In this document: in pieces, positions 1 to 14,756 of the stretch | Numbering within the stretch: the first letter of the stretch is position 1 | Layout of the letters: every line of letters begins with the position of its first letter | Assembly (NCBI RefSeq): GCF_001623525.1 | Contig: NZ_CP015225.1 | Location: forward strand, 3,534,001-3,598,000 | Reading direction: 5' to 3' | Origin: Pseudomonas fluorescens | GTDB taxonomy: Bacteria > Pseudomonadota > Gammaproteobacteria > Pseudomonadales > Pseudomonadaceae | Length of the DNA stretch: 64,000 nt | Program-made: the position numbers and the translations under genes | The notes under the pieces: generated by a model | Told to the model about the DNA's origin: nothing | The model's database searches: none | Seen by the model: the letters and a program-made list of their open reading frames with translations, nothing else

Positions 1-1060
<1,060 letters not shown>

Positions 1061-1293
1061 TTAAAGCGGTCCGAGCCGCCGGGGAAAGCGAAGGAAGGCC
1101 GAAGCCCCCGATCACCTGCATTAATCACAGTGCACCTTTCAAAAAAACCGCCGCGTTGGGACAGACCGGAAGTGAAATCACCGGTACGTTGCTCGCTACA
1201 CATTTTTTGGAATCGCCCAGCAAAGACTGCTTGGTAATCGGCAACTCCTGCAATTCAGGCGAATCCACAGAAGTTGTATCAAGAAGGGAGCGT

Positions 1294-1322
1294 AGTCTAC
1301 CGGAAAGCCCCTTTCAGCTCAA
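1294..1322 (-). promoter_or_regulatory. predicted sigma-70 promoter for pyrG
   Basis: On the minus strand TTGAGC (1322-1317) and TAGACT (1299-1294) are separated by exactly 17 bases, each matching the consensus at four of six positions. The promoter overlaps the 3' end of tilS and would give pyrG an untranslated leader of about 250 bases. Inferred from sequence only. Confidence 0.42.
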
Positions 1323-2639
1323 ACCCAGATCTTGGCTTCCTGGCGTCCAGATCAATTGCCAACTGCCATCAGCCTGTGCATCGAGCCCGGTCAGATTGGC
1401 CACCGCCAGCAATTGCTCGCCCTGATAGAGCAGCGGCAATCGGCCGCGAACGAACACCGGCACGGCCTTTTCATTGAGCAAACGCTTGAGGTCACGATGA
1501 CCACGACCCGCTAACACCATCACCTCGCCGCCTTGACGATAGCGCACGCTAAGCGGTCCCGCAGGCGGCGTGCCGTCGAGCACTACCCGACCATTGCCCG
1601 GCAAGCGCAGCGCAACCGCCGGATCGGCCCAGTCGACGGTGCCTGGCAGCGAACATAGCCAGTGGTCGGATAACCACCAGACCCGCCCGGCGGCGCGATG
1701 CAGCTCGCCACCGGCCAGGCGCCAGATCGGCCGGGCATCGTCGGCAGCATCGCGCAACGAGTCCCAGCCCGACCAGTGATCGGTGTCGGGCAGCAGGGTC
1801 ATCGGTGCCAGCCAGTGGCTCAAGGCGTTGCGCTGACGGGCCGGCGACAACGCCCGCAAAGGCGCCAGCGCCAGGGATTGCAGCCCGAGCCAGTCGAACG
1901 CGCCCGGGGTCGCGGCCTGGGCCAGGTCGATTTGCGCCAGATCGTCCAGCAACCCCTGGGCTTCGCCCATGTGCGCAGCGCTACGAGCCAGGGTCGTCGA
2001 AGCTTGGGGCCATTGCTTGGCCAACACTGGAAAAACTCGCTGGCGCAGGTAATTGCGCGCGTACCGATGGTCGTCGTTGGATGGGTCTTCGATCCAGCTC
2101 AAGCCATGCTGCCTCGCATAGGCTTCCAGCTCCGCCCGGGGCACATCGAGCAAGGGCCGCAGCAAATGCCCTTGACCCAAAGGACGCTGCGCCGGCATCG
2201 CCGCCAGGCCCTTCACCCCCGCTCCCCTGAGCAGGCGAAACAGCAGGGTTTCGGCCTGGTCATCGCGATGCTGGGCGGTCAGCAGCACTTCATTGCGGTG
2301 GATCGCCGCGACAAAGGCCGCGTAACGCGCTTCCCGCGCGGCGCGCTCGACACTGGGGCCTGGACGCACTTGCACAGCCACCACATCCAGCGGCACGCCC
2401 AGGGCCGCACAGACCGAACGGCAATGGTCCGGCCACGCCTCGGCCACCGCCTGGAGGCCGTGATGCACATGGAGAGCGCTCAGCGGGGGCAAGGGTTGGC
2501 GTTGAGAAAGGGTTACGAGCAGGTGCAGCAGGACGGTGGAGTCGAGGCCGCCGGAGAAGGCGATGCGCCAGTTGGCGGCGTTGCGCCAGGGGGATAGCTG
2601 TGTGAGGAGCCGGGTTGGCAGGTCCGTGCTGTGGTTCAT
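1314..2639 (-). CDS. tilS: tRNA(Ile)-lysidine synthetase TilS
   Basis: Modifies the wobble C34 of the AUA-decoding tRNA(Ile) to lysidine using ATP and lysine. The PP-loop ATP-binding motif SGGLDS is at residues 29-34, followed by the HVHHGLQ and ARYAAF segments of the N-type ATP pyrophosphatase domain, then the TilS substrate-binding and C-terminal domains; 441 residues is normal. The frame is open further upstream to 2705, but those 22 codons translate one arm of a REP hairpin, so the ATG at 2639 (MNHSTDLPTRLL) is preferred. It lies downstream of accA, with a REP pair between the two. Confidence 0.95.
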   Translation of the reverse strand: MNHSTDLPTRLLTQLSPWRNAANWRIAFSGGLDSTVLLHLLVTLSQRQPLPPLSALHVHHGLQAVAEAWPDHCRSVCAALGVPLDVVAVQVRPGPSVERAAREARYAAFVAAIHRNEVLLTAQHRDDQAETLLFRLLRGAGVKGLAAMPAQRPLGQGHLLRPLLDVPRAELEAYARQHGLSWIEDPSNDDHRYARNYLRQRVFPVLAKQWPQASTTLARSAAHMGEAQGLLDDLAQIDLAQAATPGAFDWLGLQSLALAPLRALSPARQRNALSHWLAPMTLLPDTDHWSGWDSLRDAADDARPIWRLAGGELHRAAGRVWWLSDHWLCSLPGTVDWADPAVALRLPGNGRVVLDGTPPAGPLSVRYRQGGEVMVLAGRGHRDLKRLLNEKAVPVFVRGRLPLLYQGEQLLAVANLTGLDAQADGSWQLIWTPGSQDLGLS

Positions 2640-2663
2640 AAGGGTTTGCCTTGGCACAAACAA

Positions 2664-2755
2664 ATGTGGGAGCGGACTTGCTCGCGAAAGCGGTGTACCA
2701 GTCAACGCATCTGTTGAATGTTAAACCGCTTTCGCGAGCAAGCCCGCTCCCACAT
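2664..2755. repeat. REP inverted pair (REPIN) between accA and tilS
   Basis: Two 31-base arms (2664-2694 and 2725-2755), starting ATGTGGGAGCGG and ending CCGCTCCCACAT, are inverted with one mismatch and separated by 30 bases. This is the GTGGGAGC-type REP common between Pseudomonas genes. It could fold in the accA-tilS transcript. Confidence 0.88.
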
Positions 2756-2771
2756 GGGTGTTGCAGTCAGA

Positions 2772-3719
2772 TCAGAGGCCGTAGCTCATCAACCGCTCGT
2801 AGCGACGAGCCAGCAGCGCTTCGTTGTCGAACTTCTTGAGCATCGACAGTTGCGAGCTCAGCTCGGCGCGGATCAGTGCCGCCGCTGCAGCCGGATCGCG
2901 GTGAGCGCCGCCGACTGGCTCGCTGATCACTTTATCGACGATACCCAGGCCTTTGAGACGCTCGGCGGTAATGCCCATGGCCTCGGCGGCATCCGGCGCC
3001 TTCTCGGCGGTTTTCCACAGGATCGAGGCGCAACCTTCCGGCGAAATCACCGCATAAGTGGAATATTGCAGCATGTTCAACTGGTCGCAGACGCCGATGG
3101 CCAACGCACCGCCGGAACCGCCTTCGCCAATCACGGTGGCGATGATCGGGGTTTTCAGGCGTGCCATGACGCGCAGGTTCCAGGCAATTGCTTCGCTCTG
3201 GTTGCGCTCTTCGGCGTCGATGCCCGGGTAGGCACCCGGCGTGTCGATGAAGGTCAGGATCGGCATCTTGAAGCGCTCGGCCATTTCCATCAGGCGGCAG
3301 GCCTTGCGGTAGCCTTCCGGACGCGGCATGCCGAAGTTGCGACGTACTTTCTCGCGCACTTCGCGGCCTTTCTGATGGCCGATCACCATCACTGGCTGGT
3401 CTTCCAGACGGGCGACACCGCCGACGATCGCGGCGTCGTCGGAGAAGTGACGGTCGCCATGCAGCTCATCGAACTCGGTGAAGATGTGCTCGATGTAGTC
3501 CAGGGTATAGGGACGACGCGGGTGACGCGCCAGGCGAGCGATCTGCCAGCTGGTCAGCTTGCCGAAGATGTCTTCGGTCAGCGTGCGGCTTTTGTCCTGC
3601 AGACGAGAGATTTCATCGCCGATATTCAGCGAATTGTCATTACCGACCAAGCGCAACTCTTCGATCTTGGCTTGCAGGTCGGCGATCGGCTGTTCGAAAT
3701 CTAGAAAATTCGGGTTCAT
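2772..3719 (-). CDS. accA: acetyl-CoA carboxylase carboxyltransferase subunit alpha
   Basis: Alpha subunit of the carboxyltransferase that moves the carboxyl group from biotin to acetyl-CoA, giving malonyl-CoA for fatty acid synthesis; it pairs with AccD. The 315-residue product begins [19 protein letters not shown] and contains the crotonase-like carboxyltransferase core ([36 protein letters not shown]). The start at 3719 is chosen over a codon nine residues upstream because [10 protein letters not shown] is the conserved N-terminus. It sits 149 bases downstream of dnaE, an association widespread in gammaproteobacteria. Confidence 0.98.
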   Translation of the reverse strand: MNPNFLDFEQPIADLQAKIEELRLVGNDNSLNIGDEISRLQDKSRTLTEDIFGKLTSWQIARLARHPRRPYTLDYIEHIFTEFDELHGDRHFSDDAAIVGGVARLEDQPVMVIGHQKGREVREKVRRNFGMPRPEGYRKACRLMEMAERFKMPILTFIDTPGAYPGIDAEERNQSEAIAWNLRVMARLKTPIIATVIGEGGSGGALAIGVCDQLNMLQYSTYAVISPEGCASILWKTAEKAPDAAEAMGITAERLKGLGIVDKVISEPVGGAHRDPAAAAALIRAELSSQLSMLKKFDNEALLARRYERLMSYGL

Positions 3720-3868
3720 AGGCGTCCGTCTTGGGTCGACGTCCAAGAGAGCTTGGGCCGGCCGGTTGTCTATTCGCGCCTACCTTAAGGGAGAGGCGCG
3801 TTCAGGTCGAGATTAAAAATTCGGGTCGAGATCAGGGGTATTCCGGTTTCAAGAATGGCCCCTGGCCG

Positions 3869-7390
<3,522 letters not shown>

Positions 7391-7410
7391 AGTGATCCTG
7401 CGTTAAGTCA

Positions 7411-7445
7411 TGAAAACAACAAGGCCCGGATTGTACCGGGCCTTG
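7411..7445 (-). terminator. intrinsic terminator between rnhB and dnaE
   Basis: Perfect 10-bp arms CAAGGCCCGG (7420-7429) and CCGGGCCTTG (7436-7445) enclose a 6-base loop. On the minus strand the hairpin is followed by TTGTTTTC. It would end the long bamA-lpx-rnhB transcript just before the dnaE start codon. Confidence 0.8.
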
Positions 7446-7490
7446 GGTAAAACATCAGCCTGCAACCCGTGCTCTTCAGGATGGAACCTC

Positions 7491-7578
7491 TGGCGAGGGA
7501 GCTTGCTCCCGCTGGGCTGCGCAGCAGCCCCCTTCTTATGGGCGCTTCGCACCCCAGCGGGAGCAAGCTCCCTCGCCA
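7491..7578. repeat. REP inverted pair, GGCGAGGGAGC type
   Basis: Perfect 26-base inverted arms (7491-7516 and 7553-7578) beginning TGGCGAGGGAGCTTGCTCCC. Each arm contains its own small stem (GGGAGCttGCTCCC). It lies 7 bases past the rnhB stop codon, beside the terminator ahead of dnaE. Confidence 0.88.
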
Positions 7579-7584
7579 CAATGA

Positions 7585-8238
7585 TCAGGCGAATCTCTCG
7601 ATTTCGATCACCCCTTCACGGGCTTCATAAGCCAGCCGCACCGGGGCGAACGAACGCCGATGGATGGGCGTCGGCCCAAGGCGCGCCAGGGCTTCCAGAT
7701 GAACGGGGGTCGGGTAACCCTTGTGACCGCCGATGCCATAGCCCGGGTAAATCAATTCGAAAGCGGCCATTTCCCGGTCGCGACTGACCTTCGCCAGGAT
7801 CGAGGCCGCCGCGATGGCCGGCACCTTGGCGTCGCCCTGGATCACCGCTTCGGCGCGCATCGACAGTTTCGGGCAGCGATTACCATCGATCATCGCCAGT
7901 TTCGGCGTGATGTGCAGGCCCTGCACGGCACGCTGCATGGCAAGCATGGTGGCGTGCAGGATATTGAGTTCATCGATTTCTTCCACTTCGGCCCGGGCGA
8001 TGCACCAGCTCAGGGCTTTCTCGCAGATCTCGTCATAGAGCTTTTCGCGACGGGCTTCAGTGAGTTTCTTCGAATCGTTGAGGCCCAGGATCGGCCGCTT
8101 CGGGTCGAGAATCACCGCCGCCGTCACCACCGCGCCGCACAACGGGCCACGCCCCACTTCATCGACACCAGCCACAAGTTCTTCCACTTCGGCGACCAGG
8201 TTGAAGTCCAGGCCCATCTGTAGCTTTGAGTTGCTCAT
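7585..8238 (-). CDS. rnhB: ribonuclease HII
   Basis: Endonuclease cutting the RNA strand of RNA-DNA hybrids and removing ribonucleotides misincorporated into DNA. Contains the RNase HII signature [14 protein letters not shown] (catalytic Asp-Glu), the motif [12 protein letters not shown] and [10 protein letters not shown]. The ATG at 8238 overlaps the lpxB stop codon by 4 bp (ATGA), favouring the 217-residue form, though an internal ATG at 8217 (MGLDFNL) would also give a normal-sized protein. The lpxB-rnhB-dnaE order is conserved in gammaproteobacteria. Confidence 0.96.
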   Translation of the reverse strand: MSNSKLQMGLDFNLVAEVEELVAGVDEVGRGPLCGAVVTAAVILDPKRPILGLNDSKKLTEARREKLYDEICEKALSWCIARAEVEEIDELNILHATMLAMQRAVQGLHITPKLAMIDGNRCPKLSMRAEAVIQGDAKVPAIAAASILAKVSRDREMAAFELIYPGYGIGGHKGYPTPVHLEALARLGPTPIHRRSFAPVRLAYEAREGVIEIERFA

Positions 8239-9365
8239 GGTTTTGCGCCAATCAGGGTCAGTACCGCGTCAGCCGCCTGGTTGGAAGCATCACGACGCAA
8301 GGTACGGTGGATTTCGTCAAAGCCTCGGGTCTGCTCCTCGCCGCCGTCGATCAAGGGCGACAGCGTGGTGGCCAGCGCCTCGGCGGTCGCCTCGTCCTGC
8401 AATAGCTCCGGCACCAACAAGCGCTGGGCCAACAGGTTCGGCAAGGACACGTAAGGGCTCTTGACCATGCGCTTGAGAATCCAGAACGTCAGCGGCGCCA
8501 GGCGATAGGCGACCACCATCGGGCGTTTATACAGCAGCGCTTCAAGGGTAGCAGTGCCGGAGGCAATCAACACGGCATCGCAGGCCGCCAACGCTTCGTG
8601 GGAACGACCGTCGAGCAGCGTCACCGGCAAATCGCGACCAACCAGCAACGCCTCCAACTGCGCGCGACGCTGCGCACTGGCACACGGCAGGACAAAACGT
8701 ACACCGGGACGCAGCGCCCGAAGGCGCTCGGCGGCGTCGAAAAACAGCCCACCCAGGCGACTCACTTCGCCGCCCCGGCTGCCGGGCATCAAGGCCACCA
8801 GGGGGCCCTCGGGCAGGCCCAACGCCTGGCGGGCCGCATCGCGGTCGGCTTGCAGGGGAATGGTATCGGCCAGGGTGTGCCCGACAAATCGAACCGGCAC
8901 GCCCTTCTCTTCATAGAACCGGGCTTCGAACGGCAGCAGCGTCAGCATCAGGTCGCAACCTTCGCGAATCTTCAGCACCCGCTTCTGCCGCCAAGCCCAG
9001 ACCGATGGACTGACGTAATGCACGGTCTTGATACCGGCCTGACGTAACTTGAGTTCGATATTGAGGGTGAAATCCGGCGCATCGATGCCGATGAACACAT
9101 CCGGTTTTTCATCGATCAGGGTCTGGATCAGCTTCTTGCGCCGGGCCAGCAGCTCACGCAGGCGACCGAGTACTTCCACCAGGCCCATCACCGACAGGCG
9201 TTCCATCGGGAAATAGGACGTCAGCCCCTCGGCCTCCATCAACGGCCCACCAACACCAATGAATTCGACAGCGGGGTGCTGCGTCTTGAGCGCGCGCATC
9301 AGACCGGCGCCCAGAATGTCACCGGAAGCCTCTCCCGCCACCAGTGCAATACGCAAATTAGCCAT
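8235..9365 (-). CDS. lpxB: lipid-A-disaccharide synthase
   Basis: Glycosyltransferase joining UDP-2,3-diacylglucosamine and lipid X into the tetra-acyl disaccharide core of lipid A, at the inner face of the cytoplasmic membrane. The 376-residue product opens with [19 protein letters not shown], typical of LpxB, and carries the C-terminal [21 protein letters not shown] nucleotide-binding stretch. The frame extends upstream inside lpxA, but MANLRIALV at 9365, 2 bases after the lpxA stop, is the clear start. Confidence 0.98.
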   Translation of the reverse strand: MANLRIALVAGEASGDILGAGLMRALKTQHPAVEFIGVGGPLMEAEGLTSYFPMERLSVMGLVEVLGRLRELLARRKKLIQTLIDEKPDVFIGIDAPDFTLNIELKLRQAGIKTVHYVSPSVWAWRQKRVLKIREGCDLMLTLLPFEARFYEEKGVPVRFVGHTLADTIPLQADRDAARQALGLPEGPLVALMPGSRGGEVSRLGGLFFDAAERLRALRPGVRFVLPCASAQRRAQLEALLVGRDLPVTLLDGRSHEALAACDAVLIASGTATLEALLYKRPMVVAYRLAPLTFWILKRMVKSPYVSLPNLLAQRLLVPELLQDEATAEALATTLSPLIDGGEEQTRGFDEIHRTLRRDASNQAADAVLTLIGAKP

Positions 9366-9367
9366 GA

Positions 9368-10144
9368 TCAGCGAGTGATGCCGCGGGTCGAAGACTGTAT
9401 GGAATCGCGGAAGATCGCCACTTCCGGGTGTTGCGCTGAAGCCTCGGCCAGTTCGGCAAGTGCCTGTTCGACCGTCAGGCCCTGGCGATACACGACCTTG
9501 TAGGCGCGACGCAGTGCCGTGATCGCCTCTTCGCTGAAACCGCGACGACGCATGCCTTCGAAGTTCATGCTGCGGGCTTCGGCCGGGTTGCCGAACACCG
9601 TGACATAGGCCGGGACGTCCTTGCCGATGGCAGTGCCCATGCCAGAGAAACTGTGGGCGCCGATATGGCAATACTGGTGCACCAGGGTGAACCCGGACAG
9701 GATCGCCCAATCGTCCACGTGCACATGGCCGGCCAGGGCGGTGTTGTTGACCAGGATGCAATGGTTGCCAATCACGCTGTCATGGCCGATGTGCGCATAG
9801 GCCATGATCAGGTTATGGTCGCCCAGGGTCGTTTCGGAACGATCCTGAACGGTGCCACGGTGAATCGTCACACCTTCGCGGATCACGTTGTGATCGCCGA
9901 TGACCAGACGGGTTTCTTCACCTTTGTACTTGAGATCGGGCGTGTCCTCGCCTACCGAAGAGAACTGGTAGATGCGATTGTGCCGACCAATCCGGGTCGG
10001 TCCCTTGAGAATTACGTGGGGACCGATCACCGTACCCTCGCCGATTTCCACACCTGCGCCGACAATCGACCACGGGCCGACCTCGACATCGGCGGCCAAA
10101 ACGGCCGTCGGGTCGATGATTGCGCGAGGGTCAATCAAACTCAT
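9368..10144 (-). CDS. lpxA: UDP-N-acetylglucosamine O-acyltransferase
   Basis: First step of lipid A synthesis: moves 3-hydroxyacyl from ACP to UDP-GlcNAc. The 258-residue protein is a left-handed beta helix of hexapeptide repeats. The catalytic-site stretch [14 protein letters not shown] lies around residues 115-128, with H121 corresponding to the E. coli catalytic histidine. Its ATG overlaps the fabZ stop codon by 4 bp, placing it inside the lpxD-fabZ-lpxA-lpxB operon. Confidence 0.98.
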   Translation of the reverse strand: MSLIDPRAIIDPTAVLAADVEVGPWSIVGAGVEIGEGTVIGPHVILKGPTRIGRHNRIYQFSSVGEDTPDLKYKGEETRLVIGDHNVIREGVTIHRGTVQDRSETTLGDHNLIMAYAHIGHDSVIGNHCILVNNTALAGHVHVDDWAILSGFTLVHQYCHIGAHSFSGMGTAIGKDVPAYVTVFGNPAEARSMNFEGMRRRGFSEEAITALRRAYKVVYRQGLTVEQALAELAEASAQHPEVAIFRDSIQSSTRGITR

Positions 10145-10581
10145 AGCTTGCGTTCCGCACAGATGATTTCAGCGGAGCAGACTGGCTTGCCGTCGACCGA
10201 AGCCTGGCATTCGAATTTCCAGATCTGGCGCTTGCAACTGATGAACTTGGCTTCGAGGATCAACTGATCGCCCGGGGTGACCGGCTGGCGGAAGCGCAGC
10301 TTGTCGGAGCCGACGAAGTAATAGAGCGTGCCGTCGGCAGGCTTTACGTCGAGCATTTTGAAACCAAGGATCCCGGCAGCCTGAGCCATCGCCTCGATGA
10401 TCAATACGCCCGGCATGATTGGATGCGCGGGGAAGTGACCATTGAAGAACGGCTCGTTGATGCTGACATTCTTATAGGCGCGAATGCGCTTGCCTTCAAC
10501 GTCCAGGTCCACCACCCGATCCACCAGCAGGAACGGGTAACGGTGAGGCAGGTATTCGCGAATCTCGTTGATGTCCATCAT
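10141..10581 (-). CDS. fabZ: 3-hydroxyacyl-[ACP] dehydratase FabZ
   Basis: Hot-dog-fold dehydratase of type II fatty acid synthesis. It competes with LpxA and LpxD for 3-hydroxyacyl-ACP, balancing phospholipid against lipid A, which explains its position between them. The 146-residue product starts [21 protein letters not shown]; the catalytic pair is His49 ([12 protein letters not shown]) and Glu63 (IIEAMAQ). The frame is open to 10641, but the conserved N-terminus fixes the start at 10581 or 10578. Confidence 0.97.
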   Translation of the reverse strand: MMDINEIREYLPHRYPFLLVDRVVDLDVEGKRIRAYKNVSINEPFFNGHFPAHPIMPGVLIIEAMAQAAGILGFKMLDVKPADGTLYYFVGSDKLRFRQPVTPGDQLILEAKFISCKRQIWKFECQASVDGKPVCSAEIICAERKL

Positions 10582-10686
10582 TTCGGGGGGAAGCCTATGT
10601 AAAGATTGGGAGCGCACGAGTGACGCGCACTCCGCTAGCAAATCAAGATGCCCTAACGGCTGTGCACACTTGATATGGAAATGGTA

Positions 10687-11742
10687 TCAGCCATCTGATG
10701 AAGCATTACCGCCAGGGGTCACGTCCCCTACACGCTTTTCCACCTGCTTGAGGCGCCGCGCGATGTCGTCGAGCTGGCGGATACGCGCCGCGCTCTTGCG
10801 CCATTCGGCTGCCGGCTGCATGGCCGTACCGGAAGAATAGGCACCCGGCTCGGTAATCGAGTGGGTCACCATGGTCATCCCGGTCAGGAACACGTTGTCA
10901 CAGATATCGATATGGCCCACCAGCCCCACGCCACCGGCGAGCATGCAATGCTTGCCGATCTTGGTGCTGCCGGAGATGCCCACGCAGGCGGCCATGGCGG
11001 TGTGATCACCGACCTGGACGTTGTGGGCGATCTGGATCTGGTTGTCGAGCTTGACGCCATTGCCGATGACCGTGTCGGCCAGGGCGCCGCGGTCGATCGC
11101 GGTGTTGACGCCGATCTCCACGTCATCGCCAATGGTGACGCCACCGATCTGGGCGATCTTCTGCCAGATGCCTTTCTCGTTGGCGAAACCGAAGCCTTCG
11201 CCGCCCAACACCGCGCCGGATTGAATCACCACGCGCTTGCCGATGCGGACATCGTGGTACAGGGTGACCCTTGGGGCCAGCCAGCCACCTTCACCGATCT
11301 CGCTGCGTGCGCCAATGACACAATGGGCACCCAGCGTGACACCCGCACCAATGCGGGCCGCGCTTTCGATGACCACGAACGGACCGACGCTGGCCGTGGG
11401 GTCGACCACGGCATCCGCCGCGATCACCGCGCTGGGATGAATACCAGCAGCCGACTTGGGCTTGGGATCGAACAGATGGGAAATTCGCGCATACGCCAGG
11501 TACGGATCGGGCACGATCAGGGCATCGCCGGCAAACCCTTCGGCATCAGCGGCCTTGAGCAACAGCGCGGCGGCCCGGCTATCGGCCAGATACTTGCGAT
11601 ACTGAGGATTTGCCAGAAAGCTCAACTGAGCTGGGCCAGCCTCTTGCAAAGTGGCTAGCCCAGTAATTGCCTTCTCCGGGTCGCCACGCAGGGTGGCGCC
11701 GAGGAACTCGGCCAACTGGCCGAGCTTGATAGTCGCTGTCAT
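10687..11742 (-). CDS. lpxD: UDP-3-O-acylglucosamine N-acyltransferase
   Basis: Third enzyme of lipid A synthesis, adding the second hydroxyacyl chain from ACP to the glucosamine nitrogen. The 351-residue product has the N-terminal uridine-binding domain ([13 protein letters not shown]), then a long left-handed hexapeptide helix with the catalytic-histidine segment [12 protein letters not shown], and a C-terminal helical extension ([19 protein letters not shown]). It starts 3 bases after the skp stop, consistent with a bamA-skp-lpxD-fabZ-lpxA operon. Confidence 0.98.
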   Translation of the reverse strand: MTATIKLGQLAEFLGATLRGDPEKAITGLATLQEAGPAQLSFLANPQYRKYLADSRAAALLLKAADAEGFAGDALIVPDPYLAYARISHLFDPKPKSAAGIHPSAVIAADAVVDPTASVGPFVVIESAARIGAGVTLGAHCVIGARSEIGEGGWLAPRVTLYHDVRIGKRVVIQSGAVLGGEGFGFANEKGIWQKIAQIGGVTIGDDVEIGVNTAIDRGALADTVIGNGVKLDNQIQIAHNVQVGDHTAMAACVGISGSTKIGKHCMLAGGVGLVGHIDICDNVFLTGMTMVTHSITEPGAYSSGTAMQPAAEWRKSAARIRQLDDIARRLKQVEKRVGDVTPGGNASSDG

Positions 11743-11745
11743 GGA

Positions 11746-12249
11746 TTACTTCAGCTGATTCATGCGCTCGATTACCTGGCGCGTGATGTCGTATTGAGGC
11801 TTGACATCGATCACTGCGCCACGCTCGAACACCAGGTCAAAACCACCTTTCTTGATGACTTCTTCCACGGCGCTGTCGAGTTTCGGCTTGAGTTGCTTGA
11901 GCATTTCGCGGTCGGCAACAGCTTTCGCTTCGTTCAGCTCCTTGGACTGGAACTGGAAGTCACGGGCCTTTTGCTTGAATTCAAGCTCCAGACGCTCACG
12001 CTCACCCTGGGCCATCTTGTCGCCACCGGCTACCAGACGATCCTGAATGCCCTTGGCGCTGCTTTCCAGGCCCTTGAGCTTGGTCAGTTGCGGACCGAAT
12101 TTCTTCTCCGCATCCACGGCGTATTTCTTCGCTGCGTCGGATTCCAGCAGGGCCATCTGATAATTCAGCACGGCAATCTTCATGTCGGCAAAAGCCGGAC
12201 CGGCGACCAGCACGGTGGCCAGGAGAACCAATTGAGTCAACTTACGCAC
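11746..12249 (-). CDS. skp: periplasmic OmpH/Skp-family chaperone
   Basis: Holds unfolded outer-membrane proteins in the periplasm for delivery to BamA. The 167-residue precursor has a signal peptide MRKLTQLVLLATVLVAGPAFA with cleavage after AFA, then the Skp core (MKIAVLNYQMALLESDAAK) and long charged helices (about residues 45-130) forming the tentacle coiled coil. The position between bamA and lpxD is the classic one. Confidence 0.95.
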   Translation of the reverse strand: MRKLTQLVLLATVLVAGPAFADMKIAVLNYQMALLESDAAKKYAVDAEKKFGPQLTKLKGLESSAKGIQDRLVAGGDKMAQGERERLELEFKQKARDFQFQSKELNEAKAVADREMLKQLKPKLDSAVEEVIKKGGFDLVFERGAVIDVKPQYDITRQVIERMNQLK

Positions 12250-12294
12250 GATGTACTCCTACAAAATCCATTGTCGTTATCTTGGGTCAGGCGC

Positions 12295-14682
12295 TTAGAA
12301 CGTCTGGCCGAGGGAGAATTGGAACACTTGGGTTTCAGCGTCATCCGGTTTCTTGATCGGCATCGCCAATGCGAAGCTCAAGGGGCCCAGCGCGGTGACC
12401 CAGGTCACGCCCACGCCGACGGAACTGGCCAGGTTGCTCAGGCTGATGTCGTTGCACTCCGTATTGGAGTTGCCCCCGTTAGAAGTAGTGGTGTCTTCGC
12501 ATGTGGAGTCGAATACGTTACCGACGTCCCAGAATACCGAAGTGCGCAGCGAGCGCTGATCCTTGACGAACGGCATTGGGAAAAGCAACTCCACGCCACC
12601 CTGAAGGAGGACGTTACCGCCGAATGGCAGCGGATCCTGGTCCGGATCACGGATTGTACCAGTGTTACCCGTGACACTCGCTCCCCGGCTCGGCGTACTG
12701 CGCGGCCCGAGCGTACTGTCCTTGAAGCCACGCACCGAGTTGAAACCACCGGCGTAGTAGTTCTCGTAGAACGGCAGGCCATCGGTCGAACCGTAGCCGT
12801 CGCCATAACCCAGTTCGGTGTGCAGGCGCATGGTGTAGTTGTCGGTCAACGGCTGGAACAGTTGGCCACGATAGTCGAGCTTGAAGAACGACAGGTCACT
12901 ACCCGGCACAGTCGTTTCCAGGACTAGGCTCTGGGAATGACCACGGGTCGCCAGCACGCCCTTGTTCAGGGTCGACTCGGACCAACCGGCAGACGCCTTG
13001 AAGTTCAGGTATTTGTCGCCTTCTTTCTCGACGAAATCGAAGATCTCGTCAACGGTATAGCGGCCAGTGCTGATCTCGTCCTGCTGGGCGGTGAGACCGA
13101 ATGTAAGCCGCGAAGTCTCGCTGATTGGATAACCCACGTTGACGCCGGCACCCAAGCTGTCTACTGCATAGCTGGAGACATCGGAATCGAGCTCGTCATA
13201 GTCGGTGGTACGGTAGAAGGCGTTATAGCCCAGGCTCACGCCGTCAGCGGTCCAGTAGGGGTCCACGTAACCGAAGTTGTAGCGGGTCTGGTACTCACTG
13301 CGAGTCAAGCCGATGCTGACCTTGTTACCGGTACCCAGGAAGTTGTTCTGGGTGATCGAGCCACCGAGGATCAGACCGGCACTCTGGGCAAAACCGACGC
13401 TGGCAGTGATCGAGCCGGAAGCCTGCTCTTCGACGCTGTAGTTCACATCCACCTGGTCATCGACACCGGGCACTGCCGGGGTCTCGACGTTGACTTCCTT
13501 GAAGAAACCCAGGCGCTCCAGGCGGGTCTTGGACTGGTCGATCAGGTAGGTCGAGGCCCAACCGCCTTCCATCTGGCGCATTTCACGGCGCAGCACTTCG
13601 TCCTCGGACTTGGTGTTGCCACGGAAGTTGATGCGGTTGACGTAGGCACGCTTGCCCGGGTCCACGGCGAAGGTGATGTCGACGGTGTGGTCTTCATCAT
13701 GCGGCTGTGGCACGCCGTTGACGTTGGCGAAGGTGTAGCCCTCGTTACCCAGGCGGCGGGTGATCAGCTCGGAGGTGGTGGTCATCAGCTTGCGCGAGAA
13801 CACCTGGCCCTTCTGCACCAAGAGCAGCGACTTGACCTGGTCTTCAGGCACTTTCAGGTCGCCGCTGAGCTTGACGTCACGAACGGTGTATTTCTCGCCT
13901 TCGTTGACGTTGACGGTAATGTAGACGTGCTTCTTGTCCGGGGTGATGGACACCTGGGTCGAGGCGATGTCCATGTTGATGTAGCCGCGGTCCAGGTAGT
14001 AGGAACGCAGGCGCTCCAGGTCACCGGAGAGTTTTTCACGGGCGTACTTGTCGTCGTTCTTGAAGAACGACAGCCAGTTGGTGGTCTTGAGTTCGAACAG
14101 GTCGATCAGGTCTTCGTCAGGGAAAACCGTGTTGCCCACCACGTTGATGTGCTGGATGGCTGCCACAGTGCCTTCGTTGATGTTGACCTTCAGGCCGACG
14201 CGGTTGCGCGGTTGCGGCACCACTTCGGTGTCGACGGTGGCCGAATAGCGACCCTGGGCAACGTACTGGCGTTGCAGTTCGTTACGTACACCTTCGAGGG
14301 TGGCACGCTGGAAGATCTCGCCTTCGGCCAGGCCGGATTGCTTGAGGCCTTTCATCAGGTCTTCAGTGGAGATCGCCTTGTTGCCTTCGATCTCGATACT
14401 GGCGACCGACGGGCGCTCGACAACGGTGATGACCAGGACATTGCCGTCACGGCCCAGTTGGATATCTTGAAAGAAGCCGGTCTTGAACAGCGCACGCGTG
14501 GATTCCACCAGGCGCCGATCATCCGCCTGCTCGCCGACGTTCAACGGCAAGGCACCAAAGACGCTACCCGCGGAGACCCGCTGGAGGCCATTGACGCGAA
14601 TATCAGAGATAGTGAAGGACTCGGCGTGAACTTCGGCGATCATCAATACGGTGAGAACCGCAGTTAGCAGCAGACGTTTCAT
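12295..14682 (-). CDS. bamA: outer-membrane assembly factor BamA
   Basis: Central Omp85 protein of the BAM complex, folding beta-barrel proteins into the outer membrane. The 795-residue precursor has a signal peptide (MKRLLLTAVLTVLMIAEVHA), five POTRA domains (about residues 22-425, beginning FTISDIRVNGLQRV) and a 16-strand barrel with the conserved VRGF lid-lock motif and a C-terminal aromatic signature ending QTF. The start at 14682 is set by the signal peptide; the frame is open 9 codons further upstream. It follows rseP after a small hairpin. Confidence 0.98.
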   Translation of the reverse strand: MKRLLLTAVLTVLMIAEVHAESFTISDIRVNGLQRVSAGSVFGALPLNVGEQADDRRLVESTRALFKTGFFQDIQLGRDGNVLVITVVERPSVASIEIEGNKAISTEDLMKGLKQSGLAEGEIFQRATLEGVRNELQRQYVAQGRYSATVDTEVVPQPRNRVGLKVNINEGTVAAIQHINVVGNTVFPDEDLIDLFELKTTNWLSFFKNDDKYAREKLSGDLERLRSYYLDRGYINMDIASTQVSITPDKKHVYITVNVNEGEKYTVRDVKLSGDLKVPEDQVKSLLLVQKGQVFSRKLMTTTSELITRRLGNEGYTFANVNGVPQPHDEDHTVDITFAVDPGKRAYVNRINFRGNTKSEDEVLRREMRQMEGGWASTYLIDQSKTRLERLGFFKEVNVETPAVPGVDDQVDVNYSVEEQASGSITASVGFAQSAGLILGGSITQNNFLGTGNKVSIGLTRSEYQTRYNFGYVDPYWTADGVSLGYNAFYRTTDYDELDSDVSSYAVDSLGAGVNVGYPISETSRLTFGLTAQQDEISTGRYTVDEIFDFVEKEGDKYLNFKASAGWSESTLNKGVLATRGHSQSLVLETTVPGSDLSFFKLDYRGQLFQPLTDNYTMRLHTELGYGDGYGSTDGLPFYENYYAGGFNSVRGFKDSTLGPRSTPSRGASVTGNTGTIRDPDQDPLPFGGNVLLQGGVELLFPMPFVKDQRSLRTSVFWDVGNVFDSTCEDTTTSNGGNSNTECNDISLSNLASSVGVGVTWVTALGPLSFALAMPIKKPDDAETQVFQFSLGQTF

Positions 14683-14710
14683 GAAGTCCTTTCTTATTCC
14701 AACTGGCAAT

Positions 14711-14736
14711 AAACAAACTGCCGCAAAATGCGGCAG
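14711..14736 (-). terminator. hairpin between rseP and bamA
   Basis: CTGCCGCA (14718-14725) and TGCGGCAG (14729-14736) form an 8-bp stem with a 3-base loop. On the minus strand it is followed by TTTGTTTATT. It looks like a weak or partial terminator downstream of rseP, which would leave bamA partly dependent on its own promoter. Confidence 0.5.
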
Positions 14737-14756
14737 ATTCGCAATTCAGCGAAGCG

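Noticed and set aside
2640..2705. N-terminal extension of TilS
   Set aside because: The extra codons translate a REP arm, and the conserved start is at 2639.
12937..14667. A 576-codon open frame antisense to bamA, and similar long antisense frames over lpxA, dapD, glnD and ppc
   Set aside because: They are shadows produced by the high-GC third-position bias of the real genes; the sense proteins have full domain evidence.
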